Assembly: GCF_025821665.1 (NCBI RefSeq)
Contig: NZ_JACKSJ010000273.1
Span: 1 to 42,102, forward strand
DNA length: 42,102 bases
Origin: [Mycobacterium] manitobense
Lineage (GTDB): Bacteria; Actinomycetota; Actinomycetes; Mycobacteriales; Mycobacteriaceae
Reading direction: 5' to 3'
Shown here: positions 32,204-38,805 of the stretch, one piece after another
Layout: each line of letters begins with the position of its first letter
How positions within the stretch are numbered: position 1 is the stretch's first letter
Translations under genes and position numbers: made by a program
The notes under the pieces: generated by a model
Database searches by the model: none
The model's input: only the letters and a program-made list of their open reading frames with translations
Told to the model about the DNA's origin: nothing

Positions 32204-32209
32204 AACCTA
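32204..32209 (-). promoter_or_regulatory. -10-like hexamer of lpdA (leaderless)
   Basis: TAGGTT on the minus strand, 6 nt before GTG 32197; same geometry as for lrpA and upp. Confidence 0.5.
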
Positions 32210-32311
32210 TCGTCCGCCGCGGCCGGTGGCCGGGTGGATCGCATCCCGGGTCGCCGCCCGGCGTGCGGTTGTGAGATTCGCCGCCGCTCCTGCTCGCGGG
32301 CGGGATCGGAT

Positions 32312-32317
32312 TATGCT
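32312..32317 (+). promoter_or_regulatory. -10-like hexamer of the cyclotransferase gene (leaderless)
   Basis: TATGCT, 8 nt before GTG 32326. The stretch TATGCTCTCCTACCGTG is matched at 15 of 17 bases by TAAGCTCGCCTACCGTG before deoD. Confidence 0.55.
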
Positions 32318-32325
32318 CTCCTACC

Positions 32326-32808
32326 GTGCCGCTCTACGCCGCTTACGGCTCCAACATGCATCCCGAGCAGATGATGGAGCGCGCACCGCATTCGCCGATG
32401 GCGGGCACCGGTTGGCTGCACGGCTGGCGATTGACCTTCGGTGGGGCCGACATCGGCTGGGAGGGCGCGCTGGCGACCGTCGTCGAGGACCCGCTGTCGA
32501 AGGTGTTCGTCGTGCTCTACGACATGACCAAGGAGGACGAGGACACCCTCGACCGCTGGGAGGGCTCCGAGCTCGGCATCCACAAGAAGATCCGCTGCCG
32601 GGTGCACCGGCTGTCGTCGGACACCGACACCGATCCGGTGCTGGCCTGGCTGTACGTCGTGGACGCGTGGGAGGGCGGTCTGCCGTCCGCTCGCTACCTC
32701 GGGGTGATGGCAGACGCTGCAGAGATCGCGGGCGCCCCGGCGGAATACGTTCATGACCTGCGGACCCGTCCCTCGAGCAACATCGGGCCCGGGTCCAGCT
32801 CGACCTAG
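32326..32808 (+). CDS. gamma-glutamylcyclotransferase-fold protein (Rv3304-like)
   Basis: A 160-residue GGCT/AIG2-like protein. The signature LYAAYGSNMHPEQM at the N-terminus binds the gamma-glutamyl group in this family, with the acidic stretch LDRWEGSELGI following; the catalytic Glu is probably within it. Family members release 5-oxoproline from gamma-glutamyl compounds; the true substrate in mycobacteria, which use mycothiol rather than glutathione, is unknown. GTG 32326 is the only sensible start. The position beside lpdA on the opposite strand matches Rv3303c-Rv3304. Hairpin repeat A follows its stop. Confidence 0.85.
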   Translation: MPLYAAYGSNMHPEQMMERAPHSPMAGTGWLHGWRLTFGGADIGWEGALATVVEDPLSKVFVVLYDMTKEDEDTLDRWEGSELGIHKKIRCRVHRLSSDTDTDPVLAWLYVVDAWEGGLPSARYLGVMADAAEIAGAPAEYVHDLRTRPSSNIGPGSSST

Positions 32809-32826
32809 GTCGTCACCCTCTCTGCC

Positions 32827-32891
32827 CGCGAGCGACCGTGTCTGTACGCCGACACGCCGCGTTGGGACGGCATTCAACGGTCGCTCACGCG
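32827..32891. repeat. inverted repeat A (hairpin, shares core with B)
   Basis: Outer arms GAGCGACCGT (32830-32839) and ACGGTCGCTC (32877-32886) are perfectly complementary. A nested hairpin CGTGTC/GACACG lies at 32837-32842 and 32851-32856. Bases 32834-32859 (26 nt) are identical to the reverse complement of 33874-33899 in repeat B. The right arm supplies the TGA stop of the AbiEi/DUF559-like gene. It lies between the ends of the cyclotransferase gene and that gene. Confidence 0.88.
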
Positions 32892-33766
32892 GCGCGAGCG
32901 CGCCGCAGCTGCGCATCGACGCGGCCGACGAACTCCCAGGGCCGGGACCGGACATCCTCGGAGACGATCGCTATGACGGTCCACCGGATGTCGAGCAACG
33001 CCGCCGCGCGTCGACGATCGTTGCGCATTGCCTCCGGACCGCTGTGCCAGTCGGCCCCGTCGTACTCCACCGCCACCCGCCGGTCCGGCCAGGCGAAGTC
33101 GAGCCGTCGGCGCTCGCGGTTGCCGTCCACCACTTCCCACTGCAGTTCCGGCACGGGCAGTCCGCCGTCGAGCATCGCGAGCCGTGCTTCACTCTCCATC
33201 GGCGACTCGGCTTGGGGATCGGCGACCGGGATCAGTTCGCGGACCGCGACGATTCCCCGACGACCGGCCTGCTGCACGGCAGCCCGCCACACCTCCGCCC
33301 GCCCGCAGGTCCCGCTGCGCAACGCCTTGTCCAGCGTCGCGAGGGCGCGGGGCCGCCGCAACGAGCGGGCCACCTCGACAGCCGTCCACGCTGCGGCGGT
33401 GGCGGGCCGGCCGGCGACGACATCGATCGACGCGCCGTCGCGGCGGTGCTCCCTCAAGCCGTCCTCTGAGCGCAGCCGGCATCCGGGGGGACTGAGCACA
33501 TGCAGGTCGGCGGGCTCCTCGGTGTCGAAGCCGTACAGCGCGGCCGCCGTGCCGAGGCACGCCGGCACCGCCGTGCCGCACGTCAGGTCGAGAGCACGCA
33601 ACCGCAACTCGTCGGACGGCTCACCGAGGCAGTAGACGCCCTGCCAAAGTCGATTCAGCTCACCGGTTTTCACTCTCGACTCCAGCTGACGCCGAGTGAG
33701 GTGGTCGAGAATCTGCGCGCTTGTCGCCACACCGTCCTGCGCGGAGAACACGGCCTGAAGGTCCAT
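32885..33766 (-). CDS. AbiEi-like winged-helix / DUF559-type (Vsr-like) nuclease-fold protein
   Basis: A 293-residue two-part protein. Residues 1-95 resemble the AbiEi-type antitoxin winged helix (GVATSAQILDHLTRRQLESRVKTGELNRLWQGVY). Residues about 188-290 resemble the DUF559/Vsr-like PD-(D/E)xK fold: acidic E191/E193 in MESEAR, D223 in RLDFAW, E234-Y-D236 in VAVEYDG, then a basic helix. A DNA-binding or nicking role is plausible, but catalysis is not shown. No AbiEii-like toxin is adjacent, so it is not an obvious toxin-antitoxin pair. It starts at ATG 33766 without a clear ribosome site. It is bracketed by hairpin repeats A and B and sits between the homologues of Rv3304 and amiA1, which I recall as neighbours in M. 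tuberculosis, so it looks inserted. Confidence 0.82.
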   Translation of the reverse strand: MDLQAVFSAQDGVATSAQILDHLTRRQLESRVKTGELNRLWQGVYCLGEPSDELRLRALDLTCGTAVPACLGTAAALYGFDTEEPADLHVLSPPGCRLRSEDGLREHRRDGASIDVVAGRPATAAAWTAVEVARSLRRPRALATLDKALRSGTCGRAEVWRAAVQQAGRRGIVAVRELIPVADPQAESPMESEARLAMLDGGLPVPELQWEVVDGNRERRRLDFAWPDRRVAVEYDGADWHSGPEAMRNDRRRAAALLDIRWTVIAIVSEDVRSRPWEFVGRVDAQLRRARAA

Positions 33767-33844
33767 GCCCGGAAATGATCATCGATGCGGCGCCGCCGCG
33801 ATAGACACCGCCGTGGCACCTGTGGATAGCCGACCTTCGATGCC

Positions 33845-33907
33845 CGCGAGTGACCGCAGAATGCCGCGATCTACGGCGTGTCGGCGTACAGACACGGTCA
33901 CTCACGG
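33845..33907. repeat. inverted repeat B (hairpin, shares inverted core with A)
   Basis: Outer arms GAGTGACCG (33848-33856) and CGGTCACTC (33895-33903) pair perfectly. The nested hairpin CGTGTC/GACACG is at 33877-33882 and 33891-33896. The 26-nt core at 33874-33899 matches repeat A in opposite orientation. It lies 14 bp downstream of the amiA1 stop (reading minus) and about 80 bp upstream of the AbiEi/DUF559-like start. Confidence 0.88.
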
Positions 33908-33920
33908 AGACCGCGCCCGG

Positions 33921-35090
33921 CTAGATCAGGCCGGCCTGCTCGATGATGTTGACCAGCACCCGCACGCCGACGCCCAGCGCCCGCTCGTCGAGGTCGAAGT
34001 TCGGCTGGTGCAGATCCAACTGCGGACCGCGGCCGCTCCACACCCCGAGGCGGGCCATCGCGCCCGGCACCTCCTCGAGATACCAGGAGAAGTCCTCACC
34101 GCCGCCGGACTGGCGGGTGTCGGCCAGCGCGTCCGGCCCGGTCGCCTCGATGGCGTGGGTGAGGATGCGGGTGGCGACCACCTCGTTGACCACCGGCGGC
34201 ACGCCGCGCCGGTACTGCACCGTGTGCTCCAGGTTCAGCGGCGCCAACAACGAGGTAACCGCCTCGGTCACAATGGATTCGAGCGTCAGCCAGGTCTCCC
34301 GGCTCGCCGTGCGGATGGTGCCGGCCAGCACGCCGGTCTGCGGGATCGCGTTCGCGGCCACCCCGGCGTTCACCGCGCCCCACACCATCACCGTGCTGTT
34401 GCGCGGGTCGATGCGCCGCGACAGCACGCCGGGCACACCGGTGATCAGCGTGCCGAGTCCGTACACCAGGTCACCGGTCAGATGCGGCCGCGAGGTGTGC
34501 CCGCCGTGCGACTGAAGGCTGATCTCGATCTGGTCGGCCGCCGACGTGATGGGCCCCGGCCGCACCGCGACCTTGCCGACGGCCAGCCGCGGGTCGCAGT
34601 GCAGCGCGAAGATCCGTGACACCCCGCTCAGTGCCCCGGCGGCGATCGCGTCGATGGCGCCGCCGGGCATCAGTTCCTCGGCGGCCTGGAAGATCAGCCG
34701 CACGCCGACCGGAAGGTCCGGCGCCGACGCCATCGCGAGGGCAGCGCCGAGCAGCACCGCGGTGTGGGCGTCGTGGCCGCAGGCGTGCGCGACGTTGGGC
34801 ACCACCGACGTGTACGGCGCCCCGGTGCGCTCGGCCATCGGCAGTGCGTCCATGTCGGCGCGCAATGCGATCCGTGGGCCGGTCTCCGGGCCGAAGTCGC
34901 AGATCAAGCCGGTGCCGCCGGGCAGCATCTTCGGGTTCAGGCCTGCGTCGGCCAGCGCGGTGGCGACGAACTGCGTGGTCGCGAACTCCTGGCGGCCCAG
35001 TTCGGGGTGGGCGTGGATGTGCCGTCGCCACGACACCAGATCCTCATAGTGGGCGGCGAGCCAGCGGTCGGCGACGTCCTGCAGCGTCAT
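33921..35090 (-). CDS. amiA1: M20-family amidohydrolase AmiA1
   Basis: A 389-residue metallo-aminoacylase/carboxypeptidase of the M20D group, removing acyl groups from N-acyl amino acids or similar. Metal-binding and catalytic stretches are visible: HIHAHPELGRQEF, ALRADMDALPM, HACGHDAHTAVLLGAA, FQAAEE (general-base Glu), and an ALHCDP-type turn. The substrate is unknown. ATG 35090 overlaps the amiB1 stop (ATGA, 35087-35090), so it is translated after amiB1. The order matches Rv3306c-Rv3305c. The open frame extending upstream past 35090 is antisense/out-of-frame amiB1 and not part of the gene. Confidence 0.92.
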   Translation of the reverse strand: MTLQDVADRWLAAHYEDLVSWRRHIHAHPELGRQEFATTQFVATALADAGLNPKMLPGGTGLICDFGPETGPRIALRADMDALPMAERTGAPYTSVVPNVAHACGHDAHTAVLLGAALAMASAPDLPVGVRLIFQAAEELMPGGAIDAIAAGALSGVSRIFALHCDPRLAVGKVAVRPGPITSAADQIEISLQSHGGHTSRPHLTGDLVYGLGTLITGVPGVLSRRIDPRNSTVMVWGAVNAGVAANAIPQTGVLAGTIRTASRETWLTLESIVTEAVTSLLAPLNLEHTVQYRRGVPPVVNEVVATRILTHAIEATGPDALADTRQSGGGEDFSWYLEEVPGAMARLGVWSGRGPQLDLHQPNFDLDERALGVGVRVLVNIIEQAGLI

Positions 35091-36268
35091 CGCACCCGCC
35101 TCGCCTGCCGGTCGAGCACGCGGTCGCGCTGCTCGGGTGACTCGGCCAGCGCGACCACCGTGCGGGCCAGCATGGTCGCGCCCTCGACGACCGCCGTGTC
35201 GGCACTCGGACCCGCGGCGGCCGCGGTGAACGCCGGCTGGTGGATCGAGGCGCCGCCCGCGTCGATGCCGATGACCGGATGGATGCCGGGCAGCACCTGG
35301 GTGACGTTGCCCATGTCGGTGCTGCCCAGCGGCACCGACGCCTCCAACTCCTGAGCCAGCGGTTCGCGGCCCAGCCGGCGCATCTCCGCGCGGAAGGTCT
35401 CGGCCAGCCACCGGTCGGGGGTCAGCTCGGCGTACGGCGGCGCGGTCTCGGCGACCTCGTGGCGGCATCCGGTGGCGACGGCCCCGGCCGCGAAGCAGCC
35501 GGCCATCCGGCCCTCCAATTCTTCGAGCGCCTGCGAGTCGGCGGCGCGCATGGTGTAGCGGAGTTCGGCGTGCGCCGGGATGACGTTGGTCGCCTGGCCG
35601 CCGTCGGTGACGATGCCGTGCACCATCTGCCCGGGTGAGAGTTGTTGGCGCAGAAGCCCGATGGCCACCTGAGCGACGGTGACCGCGTCGGCGGCGTTGA
35701 TGCCGAGATGCGGCGCGACGGCGGCATGGGACTCGCGGCCGGTGTAGGTGACCGAGACCTCCGACAGCGCCAGTGACCGTGCCGCGGCGATGTCGACCGG
35801 CCCGGGGTGCAGCATCACCGCCGTCGCGACGTCGTCGAACGCACCGGCCGCCAGCAGCAGCGCCTTGCCACCGCCTGCCTCCTCGGCCGGGGTGCCGATC
35901 AGCGCCACCGTCAGCCCGAGCTCGTCGGCCACCTCGGCCAGGGCAAGCGCCGTTCCGACCGCCGACGCGGCGATGATGTTGTGTCCGCAGGCGTGGCCGA
36001 TGCCGGGCAGCGCGTCGTACTCCGCGCAGATCCCCACCACCAGCGGGCCGCTGCCGAAGTCGGCGCGAAACGCCGTGTCGAGACCGCCGAGGGGCGTGGT
36101 GACCTCGAACCCGCGCTCGGCGACCAGGGCCGCCGTCTTGGCGCAGCTGCGATGCTCGTCGAAGGCCAGCTCGGGCTCGGCGTGGATGGCGTGCGACAGC
36201 TCGACCAGGTCGCCGCGGCGGCGTTGCACGACGTCCTCGACGCGTGACGACGCGGTGGCGGTGGGCAT
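35087..36268 (-). CDS. amiB1: M20-family amidohydrolase AmiB1
   Basis: A 393-residue M20 peptidase-like hydrolase, paralogous to the downstream amiA1 product. Visible: HAIHAEPELAFDEHRS, GICAEYDALPGIGHACGHN, GTPAEEAGGGK, and the dimerisation-domain start TYTGRESHAAVAPHLGINA. It belongs to the PabB/AbgB-like subgroup acting on amide-linked amino acids; substrate unknown. ATG 36268 has only GGAA just before it. It is the first gene of the ATGA-coupled pair and is divergent from deoD across an 79-bp spacer. Confidence 0.92.
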   Translation of the reverse strand: MPTATASSRVEDVVQRRRGDLVELSHAIHAEPELAFDEHRSCAKTAALVAERGFEVTTPLGGLDTAFRADFGSGPLVVGICAEYDALPGIGHACGHNIIAASAVGTALALAEVADELGLTVALIGTPAEEAGGGKALLLAAGAFDDVATAVMLHPGPVDIAAARSLALSEVSVTYTGRESHAAVAPHLGINAADAVTVAQVAIGLLRQQLSPGQMVHGIVTDGGQATNVIPAHAELRYTMRAADSQALEELEGRMAGCFAAGAVATGCRHEVAETAPPYAELTPDRWLAETFRAEMRRLGREPLAQELEASVPLGSTDMGNVTQVLPGIHPVIGIDAGGASIHQPAFTAAAAGPSADTAVVEGATMLARTVVALAESPEQRDRVLDRQARRVR

Positions 36269-36333
36269 TTCCGCAGTATCTCACTTGAGCTTTGCCCGCG
36301 CCGCGGGCCTCGGCGCAGCGCCGGACCGGCGGC

Positions 36334-36339
36334 TAAGCT
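36334..36339 (+). promoter_or_regulatory. -10-like hexamer of deoD (leaderless)
   Basis: TAAGCT, 8 nt before GTG 36348. The whole block TAAGCTCGCCTACCGTG closely repeats the promoter-start block of the cyclotransferase gene. Confidence 0.55.
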
Positions 36340-36347
36340 CGCCTACC

Positions 36348-37142
36348 GTGACTTCACCGGACGCGGCCGCAGCCGCCGCGGCGGCCGCGATCGCCGAGCG
36401 CACCGGTGTCGACGCCCACGACGTCGCGGTGGTGCTGGGTTCGGGCTGGGCGCCCGCGGCCGATGCGCTGGGCGATCCGGTGGCGACGGTGCCGATGGCC
36501 GAACTGCCCGGATTCACCCCGCCCAGCGCGGAAGGCCACCGCGGCCAGGTGCTGTCGACGCGGATCGGGAACCGGCGGGTGCTGGTGCTCGTCGGGCGGA
36601 TCCACGCCTACGAGGGCTACGACCTGCGACACGTCGTGCATCCGGTGCGGACCGCGTGTGCGGCCGGCGCCGCGACGGTGGTGCTGACCAACGCCGCGGG
36701 CGGTCTGCGCCCGGAGTACTCAGTGGGCCAGCCCGTGCTGATCAGCGACCATCTCAATCTGACCTCTAGGTCGCCGCTGGTCGGCGCCCAGTTCGTCGAC
36801 CTGGTCGATGCATATTCGCCGCGGCTGCGCGCGGTCGCCCGCGAGATCGAGCCGTCGCTGGCCGAGGGTGTGTACGCCGGGTTACCCGGTCCGCACTACG
36901 AGACGCCCGCCGAGATCCGGATGTTGCGCACGCTCGGCGCCGACCTGGTCGGCATGTCGACGGTGCACGAGACGATCGCGGCGAGGGGGTGCGGCGCCGA
37001 GGTGCTGGCCTTCTCACTGGTGACGAATCTGGCCGCCGGCATGACCGGAGCGCCGCTGAGCCACGAGGAGGTGCTGGCCGCAGGGCGTCAGTCCGCCACG
37101 CGGATGGGTTCCCTGCTGGCCGGGGTCATCTCGCGGCTCTGA
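36348..37142 (+). CDS. deoD: purine nucleoside phosphorylase (trimeric PNP)
   Basis: A 264-residue phosphorylase cleaving inosine/guanosine with phosphate to base plus ribose-1-phosphate in purine salvage. Visible: LGSGW (phosphate loop), GRIHAYEGYD, TNAAGGLRP, GLPGPHYETPAEIRM, VGMSTVHE and TNLAAGM, the pattern of trimeric mammalian-type PNPs such as M. tuberculosis PunA/DeoD (Rv3307). The GTG start is set by the leaderless promoter block; the long upstream open frame is antisense to amiB1. The 3' end overlaps the convergent AbrB-family gene by 55 bp. Confidence 0.95.
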   Translation: MTSPDAAAAAAAAAIAERTGVDAHDVAVVLGSGWAPAADALGDPVATVPMAELPGFTPPSAEGHRGQVLSTRIGNRRVLVLVGRIHAYEGYDLRHVVHPVRTACAAGAATVVLTNAAGGLRPEYSVGQPVLISDHLNLTSRSPLVGAQFVDLVDAYSPRLRAVAREIEPSLAEGVYAGLPGPHYETPAEIRMLRTLGADLVGMSTVHETIAARGCGAEVLAFSLVTNLAAGMTGAPLSHEEVLAAGRQSATRMGSLLAGVISRL

Positions 37143-38230
37143 CCGTCGCCGCGCTGCTCGCCCTCGCCGTCGCGGCGGCCGAGTCGCCGGCCGAGGTGCA
37201 CCATTGCGCGGGCCAGCAGCGGCGCCGCGAACAGCATCAGCAGCACCCGGAGCACCTGGGCGGCGATGATGAACGTGACGTTGGAGCCGGTCTCAACGGC
37301 GGTGGCGAGCACCGCGTAGACCCCGCCCGGGCTGGTGGCGAGGTAGCCCTCCAGCGGGGTGAGGGACGTGAAGTGCGCCAGCAGGACACCGAGGCCGGCC
37401 GTGCCGACGCCGAGGGCGACGATGAGGCCGACGGCGGTGGGCAGGATCCTGGCGATCGCCCGCAAGGACTCGGTGGTGAACGCCAGCCCCGCCTGCCAGC
37501 CGATCAGCATGTACGCGACCTGCACGAGCACCACCGGCACGGCCAGCCCGAACGACATCCCGGTCAGCTGCATCGCCACGGTCAGTCCCAGCGGGCCGAG
37601 CAGTCCGGCGCCCGGCAGGTGCAGCAACCTGCCACCGACGGCACCGACGAGAACCAGCGCGGTCATCATGGCGAGGCTGAGATACCAGGGCGCGGTGTCG
37701 GTCGGCACGGTCGATGCCGGATGAGAGCGGTCGGCGTGGTAGACGAGCGTCACGACCAGCGGCATCGACGCGGTGACCATGGCGACGCGCAGGTACTGCA
37801 CCACCGACACCACCCGGTCGTCACCGCCGAGTTCGCGGGCGATGGCGACCAGCCCGGAGGCGCCGCCCGCGACCAGTGCCAGGCTGCCGGTCAGGGGGCT
37901 GACGGTGCGGTGCAGTCCGAGTACTGCTCCGGCGATCAGGCTCAGCACCAGGGTGGCCACCACGACGGCCAGCACGATCGGCCAGTCCGAGCCCAGCGTG
38001 GCCGCCGCGTCGTGCTGGACCATGGTGCCGATGTAGACACCGAGGACGCCCTGGGCGGCGACGCCGGCGCGGCGCGGGATCCGGGCGGGCGCCAGCGACG
38101 TCAGGGCGAGCGCGATACCGACGACGAGCGCCGCGAACAGCGCGGCCGAGGGCACGTTGACGAGGGTGAGCGGCACCGTCACGCCGACTGTCGCCGCCAC
38201 CAGGAGCAGCCACTTCAGCGCGCGCCGCAT
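37088..38230 (-). CDS. AbrB-family integral membrane protein (putative transporter)
   Basis: A 380-residue protein with nine or ten hydrophobic segments in two similar halves (each with a short PLGxLLxP or PLTGSLALVAGGASG-type turn), the pattern of membrane proteins named AbrB/putative ammonia monooxygenase. Despite those names it has no DNA-binding domain; a transport role is likely but the substrate is unknown. ATG 38230 follows a strong GGAGGT. The hydrophilic C-terminal tail (about 35 residues) is encoded partly antisense to deoD. It is divergent from the MarR gene; CAAG-N6-CTTG sites lie between them, so it is probably MarR-controlled. It lies between deoD and pmmB, which I recall as adjacent in M. 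tuberculosis. Confidence 0.87.
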   Translation of the reverse strand: MRRALKWLLLVAATVGVTVPLTLVNVPSAALFAALVVGIALALTSLAPARIPRRAGVAAQGVLGVYIGTMVQHDAAATLGSDWPIVLAVVVATLVLSLIAGAVLGLHRTVSPLTGSLALVAGGASGLVAIARELGGDDRVVSVVQYLRVAMVTASMPLVVTLVYHADRSHPASTVPTDTAPWYLSLAMMTALVLVGAVGGRLLHLPGAGLLGPLGLTVAMQLTGMSFGLAVPVVLVQVAYMLIGWQAGLAFTTESLRAIARILPTAVGLIVALGVGTAGLGVLLAHFTSLTPLEGYLATSPGGVYAVLATAVETGSNVTFIIAAQVLRVLLMLFAAPLLARAMVHLGRRLGRRDGEGEQRGDGQSREMTPASREPIRVAD

Positions 38231-38260
38231 CGCACCTCCATCGTTTCCGGAACGTTCAAC

Positions 38261-38278
38261 AACAAGTATGTCCTTGGC
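38261..38278. promoter_or_regulatory. MarR operator-like site 1 (AbrB side)
   Basis: CAAG-TATGTC-CTTG (38263-38276) has the same arm core and 6-nt spacer as site 2. It lies 33 bp upstream of the AbrB-family start. Confidence 0.5.
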
Positions 38279-38323
38279 ATCTCTTGATCGCAACATGGGA
38301 CAAACTGCGCATCAATAGCAAAG

Positions 38324-38343
38324 AGCCAAGGTATAACTTGGCT
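38324..38343. promoter_or_regulatory. MarR operator-like site 2 with embedded -10
   Basis: AGCCAAG-GTATAA-CTTGGCT, perfect 7-bp arms, ends one base before the marR ATG. It contains TATAAC (38332-38337), 6 nt before the ATG, a likely leaderless -10. Binding here would block marR-pmmB transcription. Confidence 0.65.
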
Positions 38344-38805
38344 ATGGCTCGAATCGATCCCTCCGACACCGCCGCCACCGAACTGCGGGAGGCGGTGATG
38401 GGGGTGGCCCGGCAGCTGCGCCGCCACCGTCCCGACCACGGGCTCACCCTCAGCCAGATGGAGGTGCTCGGCGAGGTCAGCCGGTCCGGTGTGACGACCC
38501 CCGCCGAACTCGGGGCCCGGATGCAGGTCCGTGTGCAGTCGCTGACCGACGGCATCAACGAACTCGTCGGCCGTGAGCTGATCGCCCGCAGGCCCGACGA
38601 GCGGGACCGGCGGCGCCAGCTGATCGAGCTCACCCCGGCAGGAACGGCGCTGCTCGAGGCCGATCGCGCCGAGCGCGACGCATGGTTGCAGGCGACCATG
38701 CGCGACGTCCTCTCCGATCTGGAGTTCGACCTGCTCATGCTCGTCGCACCGGTGCTACGGAAGCTGGCTTACACCGACGGTAAATTGGGCACACTTGGCC
38801 CATGA
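38344..38805 (+). CDS. MarR-family transcriptional regulator
   Basis: A 153-residue winged-helix protein: GLTLSQMEVLGEVSRSGVTTPAELGARMQVRVQSLTDGINELVGRELIARRPDERDRRRQLIELTPAG shows the helix-turn-helix and the wing with the conserved DxRDRR. Flanking helices would form the dimer. MarR proteins usually respond to small phenolic or metabolic ligands. ATG 38344 is chosen for the adjoining operator/-10; the upstream in-frame ATG at 38284 would swallow it. Its TGA overlaps the pmmB ATG (ATGA), so regulator and sugar-phosphate mutase are translated together, while the AbrB-family gene diverges. Confidence 0.9.
   Translation: MARIDPSDTAATELREAVMGVARQLRRHRPDHGLTLSQMEVLGEVSRSGVTTPAELGARMQVRVQSLTDGINELVGRELIARRPDERDRRRQLIELTPAGTALLEADRAERDAWLQATMRDVLSDLEFDLLMLVAPVLRKLAYTDGKLGTLGP

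Noticed and set aside
32885..33766. Complete AbiE toxin-antitoxin system
   Set aside because: Only the AbiEi-like part is present; no nucleotidyltransferase AbiEii gene is adjacent, and the C-terminal half is a DUF559-type domain.
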